A stretch of 64,000 bases of DNA from Paenibacillus amylolyticus (GCF_029689945.1 NZ_CP121451.1:1984001-2048000); one strand, 5' to 3'; positions 44,605 to 54,628 are shown, counted from the stretch's first letter. Notes: a model not told the origin generated them from the letters alone. Numbers and translations are program-made.

Positions 44605-45945
44605 ATGGGGAAATATTTTGGTACAGACGGTGTAAGAGGGGTTGCCAATAAAGAGTTAACGGCAGAGCTGGCTTACAGCATTGGACGTTGTGGTGGTTAC
44701 GTGCTTGCAGGTGGTGTGGAAAGACCAAAAGTGGTTATCGGCATGGATACTCGTATCTCGGGATTGATGTTGGAATCCGCACTGGTTGCAGGTCTGTTGT
44801 CCATTGGCGCTGATGTGATTCGTCTGGGCGTTGTATCCACTCCGGGAGTGGCGTACATTGCACGTTTGTTGAAAGCTGATGCGGGCGTGATGATCTCAGC
44901 TTCTCACAATCCGGTTGAGGATAACGGAATCAAGTTCTTTGGCGGGGATGGCTTCAAGCTGTCGGATGAAACAGAGAACCGGATTGAAGAACTGATGGAT
45001 GCAGAGACAGATCAATTGCCACGGCCAGTTGGTGGCGGTCTGGGAACCGTAACGACGGATGAAGAATCCCGTTATCGTTACCTCGACTTCCTGAAAACGA
45101 CTGTCAATGAGTCCTTCTCTGGACTTAAAATTGTTTTGGACTGTGCAAATGGAGCAGCTTATGAACTGGCACCAAAATTATTCCGTGAACTTGGTGCAGA
45201 AGTCATTGCCATTGGCGCTGAGCCTAACGGCCTGAATATTAATGAGCAGTGTGGATCAACGCATCCCGAGAACTTGAAGCAGGAAGTGCTCAAGCATAAA
45301 GCAGATCTGGGTCTTGCTTTTGACGGGGATGCAGATCGATTGATTGCTATTGATGAGACAGGCGCTGAAGTGGATGGAGACTTCATTCTGTGTATCTGTG
45401 GTGACGCGATGAATCGTGCAGGCAAGTTGAAGGACAGTACTGTTGTATCGACTGTAATGAGTAACATCGGATTCTACAAAGCAACAGAAAAACTTGCACT
45501 GAAAACAGCTAAAACTGCAGTAGGTGACCGTTATGTGATGGAAGAAATGCGCCGCGGCGGTTACAATTTGGGCGGAGAGCAGTCTGGCCATGTGATTTTC
45601 CTGGATTACAATACGACTGGAGACGGTATGCTGACTGCGATTCAACTCGTGGATACGCTCAAGGCTTCCGGTAAAAAACTGAGTGAACTTAAAGCGCTGA
45701 TGACCCAGTACCCACAAGTATTGGTGAATGTGCGTGTTGAAGATAAGAGCAAATACGAGGGCAATGCTGCAATCGAGCAAGCTATTGCTACAGTAGAACA
45801 ACAACTCGGCGATAATGGACGCGTACTCGTTCGTGCTTCAGGTACAGAATCCCTGATCCGTGTTATGGCGGAAGGACCAGATAAGGACGAACTTGAACAA
45901 TTTGTGTCTCAAATCGCAGATGTAGTTCAAAAAGAATTGGTATAG
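44605..45945 (+). CDS. glmM: Phosphoglucosamine mutase
   Basis: GlmM converts glucosamine-6-P to glucosamine-1-P for UDP-GlcNAc and wall synthesis. It also binds and inhibits CdaA in several Firmicutes. The phosphoserine is Ser100 in ISASHNPV. The metal loop is DGDADR (about residues 239-244), the sugar loop GEQSGH (about 324) and the phosphate loop [12 protein letters not shown]. 446 aa, full length. The SD GAAGGAG precedes the ATG. Confidence 0.96.
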   Translation: MGKYFGTDGVRGVANKELTAELAYSIGRCGGYVLAGGVERPKVVIGMDTRISGLMLESALVAGLLSIGADVIRLGVVSTPGVAYIARLLKADAGVMISASHNPVEDNGIKFFGGDGFKLSDETENRIEELMDAETDQLPRPVGGGLGTVTTDEESRYRYLDFLKTTVNESFSGLKIVLDCANGAAYELAPKLFRELGAEVIAIGAEPNGLNINEQCGSTHPENLKQEVLKHKADLGLAFDGDADRLIAIDETGAEVDGDFILCICGDAMNRAGKLKDSTVVSTVMSNIGFYKATEKLALKTAKTAVGDRYVMEEMRRGGYNLGGEQSGHVIFLDYNTTGDGMLTAIQLVDTLKASGKKLSELKALMTQYPQVLVNVRVEDKSKYEGNAAIEQAIATVEQQLGDNGRVLVRASGTESLIRVMAEGPDKDELEQFVSQIADVVQKELV

Positions 45946-46054
45946 GATTGGTACGTGAATATTCCTGCGTCCCGGCCTGGTGAGACCATAGGTCCGTTTA
46001 TCCGGTCGGGATTGTGGGTAAATATGCTGAAATTGTCACAGGTACTTTGCTCCA

Positions 46055-46083
46055 TTGCAAAATGGACCTGACGTGCATATAAT
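46055..46083 (+). promoter_or_regulatory. glmS promoter
   Basis: TTGCAA (46055-46060), a 17-bp spacer and perfect TATAAT (46078-46083). Transcription would start near 46090, about 50 nt before the ribozyme cleavage site. Confidence 0.8.
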
Positions 46084-46135
46084 GAGTGGAGTCGTCATTC
46101 AGACACAGAAAGTGAGGATCGTAAGGTTACAGTTA

Positions 46136-46348
46136 CACAAGCGCCAGAGCTTGAAGTTGCGCGGGAAGATGTTGAATACAGAATTTCTTCGAGGTTGAAG
46201 GAAAGCTGATTAATATCAACGGCAATCAAGCTGACGAGGTGGAGGTGTTCGGATTGTTCGGCGGGGACCTCCCGGTGAAGCACCAGAGCCGTAAACCGGA
46301 TCGCGGAAAATGGATGGGTGACTGTCCACACAACGCGCCGGTGCAGGT
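46136..46348 (+). ncRNA. glmS ribozyme (glucosamine-6-phosphate activated)
   Basis: The conserved cleavage motif lies at 46140-46151 (A, then GCGCCAGAGCT), with cutting expected between A46140 and G46141. GGCGGGGACCTCCCGG (46260-46275) matches the core pseudoknot strand, and GCCGTAA and GGGTGACTGTCCAC match the 3' domain. With bound GlcN6P the RNA cleaves itself, and the downstream glmS mRNA is degraded. The P1 and P2.1 region is larger than in B. subtilis. Ends are approximate. Confidence 0.9.
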
Positions 46349-46596
46349 GCAAGAGCTAAACTAAAAATTCAAATGAATGTGCGTGAAGAGCGTAAACAGT
46401 ACGCGGACGGGAAAATGATGTACATTCATGATTGCATTCATAACAGCTTATGATGACAGCGGGGCGACACGAGGTCGCTCTGATCATTGATAATTGAATA
46501 GGTAGCAAATATTCATGAAACGTTAGGCAATCACTCATTTTTCCGATATGCCGCCTCTGCCTGTTTCTCTTCGTGACACAGTATTCATATACAAAC
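46349..46596 (+). other. Long leader between the glmS ribozyme and glmS
   Basis: About 250 nt without a gene. GCGAC-ACGAG-GTCGC forms a hairpin near 46464-46478, and no T-run follows. In other Firmicutes the ribozyme lies closer to the start codon. No second promoter with good boxes is seen. Confidence 0.4.
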
Positions 46597-46610
46597 GGAG
46601 GAAATAAACT

Positions 46611-48443
46611 ATGTGCGGTATTGTTGGATATATTGGTAATAAGAACACTCAATCGGTATTGGTCGAAGGATTAAAAAAACTGGAGTATCGTGGTTATGAT
46701 TCTGCAGGTATTGCGGTATTCACACCAGAAGGTCTGCAAATCACGAAAGCTCTTGGTCGCCTTGCGAACCTCGAAGCCAAACTGGATGGTGCGCCACTGG
46801 TTGGTAATGCCGGAATTGGACACACACGTTGGGCGACTCATGGTAAACCATCAGATGAGAACTCTCATCCACACACGGATGGAAGCCAGAAATTCTCTGT
46901 TGTGCACAACGGTATTATTGAGAACTATCTGGAGCTGAAGGATGAGCTGATCTCCCAAGGTCACACGTTCACTTCCGAGACAGATACTGAAGTCATTTCT
47001 CACCTGGTTGCACGTGAATACAATGGTGATATCGTTAAAACTGTGCAAAAAGTGATCACGTTGTTGCGTGGTGCATTTGCACTGGGTGTATTGACAGAGC
47101 ATGAACCTGAGAAACTCGTTGCTGTGCGTCAAGCTAGCCCATTGATTATTGGTGTTGGTGAAGGCGAAAATTTCATTGGTTCTGATATCCCGGCAATTCT
47201 GGAACATACACGTAATGTGTACATTCTGAATGATGGTGAAATGGCTGTATTGACACATGATGCTGTCGAATTGATGACGATTGAAGGCAACTTTATTTCT
47301 CGGGAAATGATTCGTGTCGATTGGGATGCTGTTACCGCAGAAAAAGGCGGATTCGAGCACTTCATGCTGAAAGAAATTCATGAGCAACCAAAAGCATATC
47401 GTGATACAATGCTGGGTCGCATCGATAATGAAGGCAAAAAAGTTCAACTTCCTGAGTTGAAAATGACTGAAGAACAAATTAAAAATATCCGTAACGTTCA
47501 AATCATTGCATGTGGTACAGCGTACCATGCAGGTCTGGTTGGACGTACAGTGATTGAGCAATTGGTTCGTATTCCGGTTGAAACAGATGTGGCTTCCGAG
47601 TACCGTTACCGTTCCCCAATCGTGCACAAAGATACACTCGTAATCGTAGTGAGCCAATCCGGTGAAACTGCCGATACACTTGCTGCATTGCGTGAAGCAC
47701 AGTCCAATGGCGCACATGTACTTGCAATTACAAACGTAGTGGGCAGCTCCATTGCACGTGATGCAGATGATGTTATCGCAACATTGGCAGGTCCTGAAAT
47801 TGCTGTAGCTTCTACCAAAGCATATACTTCACAGTTGATCGCGTTCAATTTGCTGGGTCTGTACCTTGCACAAGTTCGTGGTACACAATCTGCTGAAGAG
47901 ATTGCACACACGCTGGCAGCGATGCAAGCATTGCCTGAGCAAGTGGAATCCATGTTGGAGCAAGCTGACGCAATCAAAGGATATGCAGAGCAAATCTCCA
48001 AACATGAACACCTCTTCTTCATCGGCCGTGGTCTTGACTATGCAGTAGCTCAAGAAGGGTCTTTGAAACTGAAAGAGATCTCTTATATTCACTCCGAGGC
48101 TTATGCTGCGGGTGAATTGAAACACGGTACGCTTGCACTGATCGAAGACGGTATCCCTGTAATTGCCCTGGCAACACAGGAGAACGTACTTGAGAAAACA
48201 GTAAGCAACATCAAAGAAGTGAAAGCACGTGGCGCAGATGTATTGGCAATTACGTACGAAGAGCACGTAGCACCATTGCTGAAATCCGTAGACCAGGCGT
48301 TTGCAATTCCTAAGACGCTGCCACTCTTGAGCCCGGCTCTGTCTGTAGTTGCACTGCAATTGCTGGCATACTACGCTTCTCTGGCACTGGGTCATGATGT
48401 GGATAAACCACGTAACCTGGCGAAAAGCGTAACGGTTGAGTAA
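46611..48443 (+). CDS. glmS: Glutamine-fructose-6-phosphate aminotransferase (isomerising)
   Basis: GlmS makes glucosamine-6-P from fructose-6-P and glutamine. The N-terminal nucleophile is Cys2 in MCGIVGYIG, followed by a class II glutaminase domain to about residue 240. Two SIS domains follow (SQSGETADTLAALREA near 348; FIGRGLDYAVAQEGSLKLKE near 470). The C-terminus is DKPRNLAKSVTVE, the usual ending. 610 aa. The product GlcN6P shuts off the gene through the upstream ribozyme. Confidence 0.97.
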   Translation: MCGIVGYIGNKNTQSVLVEGLKKLEYRGYDSAGIAVFTPEGLQITKALGRLANLEAKLDGAPLVGNAGIGHTRWATHGKPSDENSHPHTDGSQKFSVVHNGIIENYLELKDELISQGHTFTSETDTEVISHLVAREYNGDIVKTVQKVITLLRGAFALGVLTEHEPEKLVAVRQASPLIIGVGEGENFIGSDIPAILEHTRNVYILNDGEMAVLTHDAVELMTIEGNFISREMIRVDWDAVTAEKGGFEHFMLKEIHEQPKAYRDTMLGRIDNEGKKVQLPELKMTEEQIKNIRNVQIIACGTAYHAGLVGRTVIEQLVRIPVETDVASEYRYRSPIVHKDTLVIVVSQSGETADTLAALREAQSNGAHVLAITNVVGSSIARDADDVIATLAGPEIAVASTKAYTSQLIAFNLLGLYLAQVRGTQSAEEIAHTLAAMQALPEQVESMLEQADAIKGYAEQISKHEHLFFIGRGLDYAVAQEGSLKLKEISYIHSEAYAAGELKHGTLALIEDGIPVIALATQENVLEKTVSNIKEVKARGADVLAITYEEHVAPLLKSVDQAFAIPKTLPLLSPALSVVALQLLAYYASLALGHDVDKPRNLAKSVTVE

Positions 48444-48494
48444 GGTTGAATCTGGCTTTAATACTCTCTTTGTAGCAAGTAAATAGTTATTCAA

Positions 48495-48530
48495 GAAGAT
48501 GATATGACCTGGTCATATCATCTTTTTTAG
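48495..48530 (+). terminator. Terminator after glmS
   Basis: AGATGATATGACC and GGTCATATCATCT form a 13-bp perfect stem with a one-base centre, followed by TTTTTT. Confidence 0.92.
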
Positions 48531-48612
48531 TTATCCAGTATACTGATCATAAGAATTTTCATCACCAATGATCTAAGTTGAATGAACATATCGCAAACGA
48601 AGAGAGGTGAAA

Positions 48613-49128
48613 ATGATGGGGATTTGTACGGATGTATTGATCGTGGTCGATCTACAAAATGGCGTTTGTTATGATGGAAATCATTTATATGATTTGAATA
48701 ATCTACTTAATAGAGTAAATAGAAGAATTGCTATGTACAGAGAATTACAAAAACCAATCATTTTTGTACAACACTGTGATGAAGTATTAGTGCCTGGAGA
48801 AGAACCATGGGCTATACATGCCGATCTTGATGTTCAAGAGCAAGATTTTTTAGTGCGGAAAACACATGCGAATTCGTTTTACGAAACAAATCTGAAAAGT
48901 CTCTTGGACGAATTAACTGTACATCGTATCGAGTTTTGCGGTGCCCAAACAGAGTACTGCATGGATGCTACAATAAAATATGCGCACGGATTGGGATATG
49001 AGAACTATATGATCCAGAATGGAACGTCCACTATAGATAATCCATGGATGTCTGGAAAAGAGACGATTTCGTTTTATGAAAACATATGGGATGATAGATT
49101 CTTGAAATGGATCGATGGTGAAGCGTAG
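48613..49128 (+). CDS. Isochorismatase-like cysteine hydrolase
   Basis: About 171 aa. The family triad is visible: Asp in IVVDLQNGV near residue 12, Lys in LVRKTHANSF near 83, and the nucleophile Cys in CGAQTEYCMDAT near 116. Such enzymes hydrolyse amides or isochorismate; the substrate cannot be told. The start is ATG 48613 or 48616 behind AGAGAGGTG; a GTG at 48607 is part of that SD. It is monocistronic with its own terminator. Confidence 0.85.
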   Translation: MMGICTDVLIVVDLQNGVCYDGNHLYDLNNLLNRVNRRIAMYRELQKPIIFVQHCDEVLVPGEEPWAIHADLDVQEQDFLVRKTHANSFYETNLKSLLDELTVHRIEFCGAQTEYCMDATIKYAHGLGYENYMIQNGTSTIDNPWMSGKETISFYENIWDDRFLKWIDGEA

Positions 49129-49221
49129 AAAACGGATCGTACCAACTCACTACATGAGCATTATCATCTGAAACGAAACATCTGTATCCTGAAAATATAA
49201 AATGGAAGCCATACAGTACAG

Positions 49222-49268
49222 AAAGGTCCTAATGACAGAAATATTGTCATAGGACCTCTTTTTTATTT
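49222..49268. terminator. Terminator between the isochorismatase-like gene and the nitroreductase
   Basis: AGGTCCTAATGACA pairs with TGTCATAGGACCT across about 7 nt, with T6 after it. Confidence 0.9.
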
Positions 49269-49413
49269 AAACAAAAAGGACGATTTTCACATGTTAACAG
49301 TAGTTTAGATCGGAAGCATTGACTGATTGCCAAGCTTGAAATAAACCTTCAAAACTATGCAAATAGATCATCTGTTGTCTCTCCGTGTAATGTGAAAAGA
49401 GTAAAGCTATTGG

Positions 49414-50070
49414 TTACGCCCAAGTCGTAGTTGTTTCAACCGGGAGACGATAGGAAGAATAGCCATCTTTGGCTGCTTTTCCTATGGAGATCAGCATCAC
49501 GGGCTGGAACCGTTCTTTATCCAGACCGAAGGCCTCAGCAATTTGGGCTTTGTCATAGCCAGCCATAGGGTTCGTATCATAGCCATGTGCACGGGCAACG
49601 AGCATGAGTTGCATGGATATAAGGCCTGAGTCAATGAGGTTCATATCACGCAATTCGGATGGAGTTATGTTCGCATAATAAGGTTGTACCTGTTGCATCT
49701 GCATATCCATAATGTCTTGTGGCATGTACCCAAGTTCCACCGATTTGCTGAAAATCTCTTCCATGTAATCAACGTTGTTGGCATCGTAAAATACGGCAAT
49801 GACAGCGGAAGACGTTAGTGCCTGTGTCTGGTTAAAAGAGGCCAGTGGTGCAAGCTTCGCTTTGCCTTCAGCACTGTCAATAACAAGAAAACGCCATGGT
49901 TGCATGTTAATGGCTGAAGGGGCACGAGAAGCTTTCGCCAATATTTCGGTCATCTCCTCGCGGCTTATTTTCACTTCAGGATCGTAAACTTTAACGGAAT
50001 GGCGCTCCAAGACGATGGTATCAAAATCATTGGTTTTGTTGAATTGGCCGGTAATTGTATTCATATGCAT
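49414..50070 (-). CDS. Nitroreductase-family FMN oxidoreductase
   Basis: About 218 aa. It shows the family's N-terminal ERHSVKVYDPEVKISREEM (FMN phosphate site), RAPSAINMQPWRFLVI near residue 52 and the C-terminal LISIGKAAKD. It probably reduces nitroaromatics, quinones or similar electrophiles with NAD(P)H. The start at 50070 has an SD GAGGAGAG; an in-frame start at 50082 lies in the SD. A MerR-type gene diverges from it and its promoter has the MerR architecture, described separately. Confidence 0.88.
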   Translation of the reverse strand: MHMNTITGQFNKTNDFDTIVLERHSVKVYDPEVKISREEMTEILAKASRAPSAINMQPWRFLVIDSAEGKAKLAPLASFNQTQALTSSAVIAVFYDANNVDYMEEIFSKSVELGYMPQDIMDMQMQQVQPYYANITPSELRDMNLIDSGLISMQLMLVARAHGYDTNPMAGYDKAQIAEAFGLDKERFQPVMLISIGKAAKDGYSSYRLPVETTTTWA

Positions 50071-50137
50071 ATCTCTCCTCATATCTAATAGTATTGGATT
50101 GGGTATAGGTTACACCGTCATCCGGCTTACTATGAGG

Positions 50138-50168
50138 ATTGTAAACTATGAAGTATACTTTATAGCAA
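50138..50168 (-). promoter_or_regulatory. MerR-type promoter/operator of the nitroreductase gene
   Basis: On the minus strand TTGCTA (50163-50168) and TACAAT (50138-50143) are 19 bp apart, the over-long spacing that MerR-family activators correct by DNA distortion. The spacer is covered by the dyad CTATGAAGTA/TACTTTATAG (50146-50165, one mismatch), the expected operator. It lies between the two divergent genes. Confidence 0.7.
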
Positions 50169-50192
50169 GAAGAAGAAATGGGAGAGATCGAT

Positions 50193-50558
50193 ATGAAAAT
50201 TAGTGAAGTAGCGAACCATGTAAACCTTCCGATATCCACGATACGGTACTATGAGAAAATAGGTATTATCACAGATGAACATGTGCTGAGAGATCATAAT
50301 AACTATCGGATCTATGCACAGAGCATTATTCAACATCTGGATGTGGTCAAACAATGTTTAGCGGTGGGGTTTACGATTCATGAGATACAGTTGATGATCT
50401 CCAAAAATGGGTTTTCAAGTAAAGATCAAGCAAGCATTATCCAAGCAAAAATATCCGAAATTGAAGAAGCACAAAAACAATTAGAACATTCCAAACAAAA
50501 TTTGTACGAAATTCTTAAAGCAGATATCACGTGTGAGGATGGGTTTGGTAAGTATTGA
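50193..50558 (+). CDS. MerR-family transcriptional regulator
   Basis: About 121 aa. The N-terminal winged HTH reads MKISEVANHVNLPISTIRYYEKIGI. RDHNNYRIY forms the wing, and a coiled coil runs from about residue 80 to 113. Only one Cys (about 114) lies in the effector region, so it is not an obvious metal sensor. By layout it regulates the divergent nitroreductase. The SD GGGAGAG lies upstream; the ATG at 50193 is preferred over 50178. Confidence 0.88.
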   Translation: MKISEVANHVNLPISTIRYYEKIGIITDEHVLRDHNNYRIYAQSIIQHLDVVKQCLAVGFTIHEIQLMISKNGFSSKDQASIIQAKISEIEEAQKQLEHSKQNLYEILKADITCEDGFGKY

Positions 50559-50606
50559 GCTGCACGTTTCTCTTGCGCTTTTTAGTCAGTACGTTTGTAC
50601 TTCAAA

Positions 50607-51287
50607 TCATATTGAAACAATAGAGTACCGGTCCTCTTGTAAATGTAATTTACCGGTCTGCCCAGCTTCCACCTCCACCTCCACCTTAGTAGCATATACA
50701 CCGGGCATGCGCCCGTCCGGGAACCAGGGCATCTGTTTATCAATGACAATAAACATGCCTTCTGCATCACCCATGGGAGAGAATTTCGTTCCGTCTCCAG
50801 CAAAGGGTTCAAGGTGATAATGCTCATTCAATGTGCTTATGGCCTCAGGAACATCATCGACAGGCAGGCCGATCTCACTAATGCACAGCAGATGCTTAAC
50901 ATGGAAAGATTCATCGACTGCATTATCGAATGAGTGGTGAGCAATGAACTCCATCAGGCTGCCGCTTGGATCATAGAAATAGAAGGCAGTTGCATCCCAG
51001 TAGGGAAAATAGAATTCATCCTGTCCATCTTTGGAAAGCAACGGAATGTTGCGGTCTTGGACCCACTTTTTCGCCTCAGCGAGTTTATTCGTTGGAATCG
51101 TAAATGCCACATGATAATACGGCTGCTCCTGTTCAGTAGCCTTTTTGAAAGAAAGGACCGAACCTCCCGCACGGAATGAAACGAATGTTGTACCTTCCTC
51201 CACAAGCTCCAATCCCAGTAATGTACCGTAAAACTCCTTTAAGGTCTCCATTTGATGTGTCAATAAACGAACTTCTCTTATTTTCAT
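50607..51287 (-). CDS. VOC (glyoxalase/dioxygenase-fold) protein, two-domain
   Basis: A 226-aa protein with two VOC modules, about residues 1-120 (VRLLTHQMETLKEFYGTLLG to DPSGSLMEFIAHH) and 130-215 (ISEIGLPVDDVPEAISTLNE to MPGVYATKVEV). His and Glu ligands of the metal type are present in the first. Substrate unknown. It lies 17 bp downstream of the LysR gene on the same strand, so the two are probably one transcript. The SD GGAGAGGGA precedes the ATG. Confidence 0.8.
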   Translation of the reverse strand: MKIREVRLLTHQMETLKEFYGTLLGLELVEEGTTFVSFRAGGSVLSFKKATEQEQPYYHVAFTIPTNKLAEAKKWVQDRNIPLLSKDGQDEFYFPYWDATAFYFYDPSGSLMEFIAHHSFDNAVDESFHVKHLLCISEIGLPVDDVPEAISTLNEHYHLEPFAGDGTKFSPMGDAEGMFIVIDKQMPWFPDGRMPGVYATKVEVEVEAGQTGKLHLQEDRYSIVSI

Positions 51288-51303
51288 GTCGATCCCTCTC
51301 CTT

Positions 51304-52191
51304 CTAGACGCATCTATAATTGAAATACTCGATGGTCTTCTCCATAAATGCTTTGGCGGATTGCGTCAGATAACGGTCGAAGCGATGAATGATCTCAAAG
51401 TGTCGGTATGGCGGATCATCCGTAATTCGAATGCTTCGTAATGTGGGTTCATTCATGGCTTGGATTAGAGGATAAGGCAGCAGTGTTCCACCGACGTTGG
51501 CTTTGACCAGACTAATGATGGAGGTTGCCGAACTGGTCTCCATGATGGTATTTAGGCTGAATCCGTATTTGCGGCAATAGCTGTCGACCAATTCTCTACC
51601 CGTGAATCCTTCGGGAAACATCACCGTTTGAATATCACGCAACTCTTGAATCTCAATGGTACTTCGTTCTGCCCAATCATGATTCTCGGAAACAACAAGT
51701 ACGTATTCTTCACTGCACAAAGGGATGCGAACAAGCCGGTCATCAGGGGCAGATGTGATCTCAATGCCGATATCGACTTCGTTTTCCAACACCTGATTCA
51801 AGACATAGATGGAAGAGATCACCTTCAGTTGCACCTTGGGGAATCGGGCATGAAAATCAACGAGCAACGGTGTGATTCGGTAATCCAAATCGGATGGAAG
51901 AACACCGATAACCAATCGTCCCCGCTGATCATTGCGGAATTCTGCTAGCGCATCTTGGGTATTCTGCAGATGCCGGATCATCTGTACACAGTGCTCCAGA
52001 AACAGGGTCCCTGCCTGGGTCATCACAATCTTTTTACCGACACGGTCAAACAAAGGAACACCGAGTTCATCTTCCAAGCCACGTATTTGTTGACTCAAGG
52101 TCGGTTGGGAAATGCCAAGTTTCTCAGCTGCCCGAGTAAAATGAAGCTCCTCGCAAACGGTAATAAAGTTTTCCATCTGACGAATCTCCAT
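51304..52191 (-). CDS. LysR-family transcriptional regulator
   Basis: About 295 aa. The N-terminal winged HTH MEIRQMENFITVCEELHFTR and ISQPTLSQQIRGLEDELG (about residues 1-50) is followed by a LysR substrate-binding domain of two alpha/beta lobes. The ATG at 52191 follows AGAGGTG. It diverges from the MFS gene, which is its likely target; a palindrome lies in the shared 169-bp gap. Confidence 0.92.
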   Translation of the reverse strand: MEIRQMENFITVCEELHFTRAAEKLGISQPTLSQQIRGLEDELGVPLFDRVGKKIVMTQAGTLFLEHCVQMIRHLQNTQDALAEFRNDQRGRLVIGVLPSDLDYRITPLLVDFHARFPKVQLKVISSIYVLNQVLENEVDIGIEITSAPDDRLVRIPLCSEEYVLVVSENHDWAERSTIEIQELRDIQTVMFPEGFTGRELVDSYCRKYGFSLNTIMETSSATSIISLVKANVGGTLLPYPLIQAMNEPTLRSIRITDDPPYRHFEIIHRFDRYLTQSAKAFMEKTIEYFNYRCV

Positions 52192-52235
52192 ACAATGCAC
52201 CTCTAATCATTGGTTTTAGTAATCATTTTAATAGA

Positions 52236-52274
52236 AACAATAGTATTGTTCAATCAATGTGATCATCCTATACT
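52236..52274 (+). promoter_or_regulatory. Divergent LysR/MFS control region: palindrome and promoter
   Basis: AACAATA-G-TATTGTT (52236-52250) is a perfect dyad. It overlaps a promoter-like TTGTTC (52247-52252), 16-bp spacer and TATACT (52269-52274) reading toward the MFS gene. This is consistent with a LysR operator next to the -35. Confidence 0.5.
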
Positions 52275-52360
52275 TAATCTTGCACCACCTAAAGATACTG
52301 TCATTAACCAATAGGAACTATGGTGAGGGCAAGCATACTACTACCACGAGGTGATCCATA

Positions 52361-53544
52361 ATGAAACTTTTTTATATTGTCTTGGCACTTATTCTGGCGT
52401 CACTGAATTTAAGACCACCAATTACCTCCATCTCTCCCCTGATGAGCACCATACAGAATGATCTGGGTTTGAGTGGCATGACGGCCAGTCTCTTAACAAC
52501 TCTGCCGGTATTATGTATGGGCATATTCGCTCCGTTCTCCGTAAGACTAAGTAGAAGGTGGGGGAATGAAGGGGCTATTGTACTGGCTTTAATTCTTATT
52601 GGCATAGGTACAGGATTACGATTGTTCGTGGGCACATCCCCCCTAATGATGTTTACTTCTTTTCTGTTGGGTGTAGGGATTGCATTGACAGGGCCGCTGC
52701 TGTCCAGCTTTATTAAGCAGTATTTCCCCAACCAAGTAGCAGCCATGGTAGGTACCTATTCAACCGCGATGGTGATGGGGGCCAGCATTAGTGTGGGATT
52801 ATCGGTTCCGCTTCAGCATATGCTGGGGGATCTTGGAGAGGGTCTTTAGCCACGTGGGCATTACTCGCATTCATTGCATTACCGATCTGGTTAAAATTAA
52901 CCTGGTCTGCACGTGCAGAGCGGCAATCTGGACATACCTCGGCTATACTACATGCACCACTCCCGGTGAAGAACCGACGTGCATGGGTACTGACCTTATT
53001 CTTCGGATTGATGGCAGCGATCTTCTATTCATTAACCGCTTGGCTTGCTCCAGCGATTCAAAGTCAAGGATATAGCCGAGAGACAGCTGGCAACATCCAA
53101 ACGTTATTTACTTTGATATCACTGCCCTCAACATTATTCATTCCGATGCTAGTGCACCGGTACCAAAAACGTGTATTCTGGCTTGTTGGATGTGCAATGC
53201 TGGAGTTGATAGGTGTCCTGATGCTGAATCTCTCTGTCAGTCCGTGGCTCGCGGCGATTCCGCTTGGTATAGGTGCAGGTGGACTATTCCCGATTGCACT
53301 GATGCTGCCGATTGATGAGACAAACAATGCGCAGGAAGCCAGCAGCTGGTCTGCTATGACGCAATCCGGTGGCTATATTCTGGGTGCACTTGGACCACTG
53401 GGGATTGGTTGGCTTCGCGATCTGACAGGCAGCTTTGTACAAGCATTCTACGGTTTGGCTATCATCATCGTGCTGCAGATTATCGTTCAGATAGCTATTG
53501 GCAATAAAAAAAGCACAGAAGTTGTTGGCCAGGAGCGGAGCTAA
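52361..53544 (+). CDS. CynX/NimT-type MFS transporter (frame broken at 52840-52842)
   Basis: A 12-helix transporter in two frames, 52361-52842 and on to 53544. Reading GGG at 52840-52842 as GGGG joins LGDLGEG to SLATWALLAFIALPIW and restores about 394 aa. The N-terminal LNLRPPITSISPLM and RLSRRWG loop are typical of the cyanate/2-nitroimidazole transporter group. Substrate unknown. It is divergent from the LysR regulator. The SD is GAGGTGAT. Confidence 0.82.
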
Positions 53545-53582
53545 TAGTCATGTAAAGTTAAATGGGTGTAGAAATATAATTT

Positions 53583-54613
53583 TTATACATGATCTAACAA
53601 GTCCATATAGTACTCCCGCAATGATTCCTTTAATGCATCGGGTTCCATGATTTGAACCGATTTGCCGAATCCTGCGAGATACCGAACAATGAAATCAAGT
53701 TCATGAGGCTCATACGAACCTTCAAGAAGCATTTGTGCCGATTCGTTGCCTGGTTCGTTGACGTGTATGATCTGCATGGATGGAAAATGTTCTTGCTGGA
53801 AAAGTTCAACCCCGGCTTCGTCAATCCGACATTGAAATGGAATAGCCTCTGGTGATGGTTCCCATAACGAATGGGCATCCTGTGCATGAAGCTCAATCAC
53901 GTGAGCTAAAGGTTCAATGTCGGACACTTCGGCTGAAGTGATCCGGTCACAGCGGAATACCCGGTACGCTTGTTTATGCAGATCATAAGCCTGGCAATAC
54001 CAGTAGCCTTTCTTTGCATAGAGTGCAATGGGTTGAATGGTGCGAAGGCTGGTGTTGGATGTGCGGGTTAATGGATCTGATTGTTCACACTCTGCAAAGC
54101 TCGCAGGAGATGGCTTATGATCAGGGGATATCCGCTGATTAGCGTAAGTAACCTGGATCACTATATTCTGCACAGCAGCCATCAACAAAAATTCCAAATG
54201 CGCGCTATCGCGTATCTGCTCTGTATGCCGGAAGGAAACCCGATGTTGAATGTTCTCAATATCCTGTCGTTGCTTCTCGGATAACGCGCTCAGAAACTTC
54301 TCATGAATGGTACGGAAAGAGACCTCAAAGGGCAAGCTGGAGAAGCTGCGGAGGGCCTGCATCGCAAAATATAGGGCATGAAGCTCACCCGTATTAAACG
54401 AAATGGGAGGCAGCTGCATCTGTTGCAGTAATCGATATCCCCGTAGCGTCCATATTCGACATAGATGGGTGCACCCAACGCTTCCAATGAAGCGATATCT
54501 CTGATTGCGGTCCGTTTGGAAATCTGGAACTCCTGCATCAGATCCTGCAGGGTGAACTGTTGTTTTTGATTAATAAAGCGCAGCATCTGGTTCATGCGTT
54601 CTGATTTTTTCAT
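53583..54613 (-). CDS. YafY-type HTH/WYL-domain transcriptional regulator (frame broken at 54439-54442)
   Basis: From 54613 the N-terminal HTH reads MKKSERMNQMLRFINQKQQF, then FQISKRTAIRDIASLEALG. The WYL domain follows in another frame (IALYAKKGYWYCQAYDLHKQ to YRVFRCDRI). Reading GGGG (54439-54442, minus) as GGGGG joins YGRYG to GYRLLQQMQLPP and gives about 343 aa. WYL proteins sense ligands such as nucleotides. It diverges from a VOC gene and its own upstream gap has a dyad. Confidence 0.85.
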
Positions 54614-54628
54614 ATGATATCCTCTTAA

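Noticed and set aside
46851-47717. 288-codon minus-strand frame
   Set aside because: It is antisense to glmS, Cys/Phe/Asn-rich with no recognisable domain; a shadow frame.
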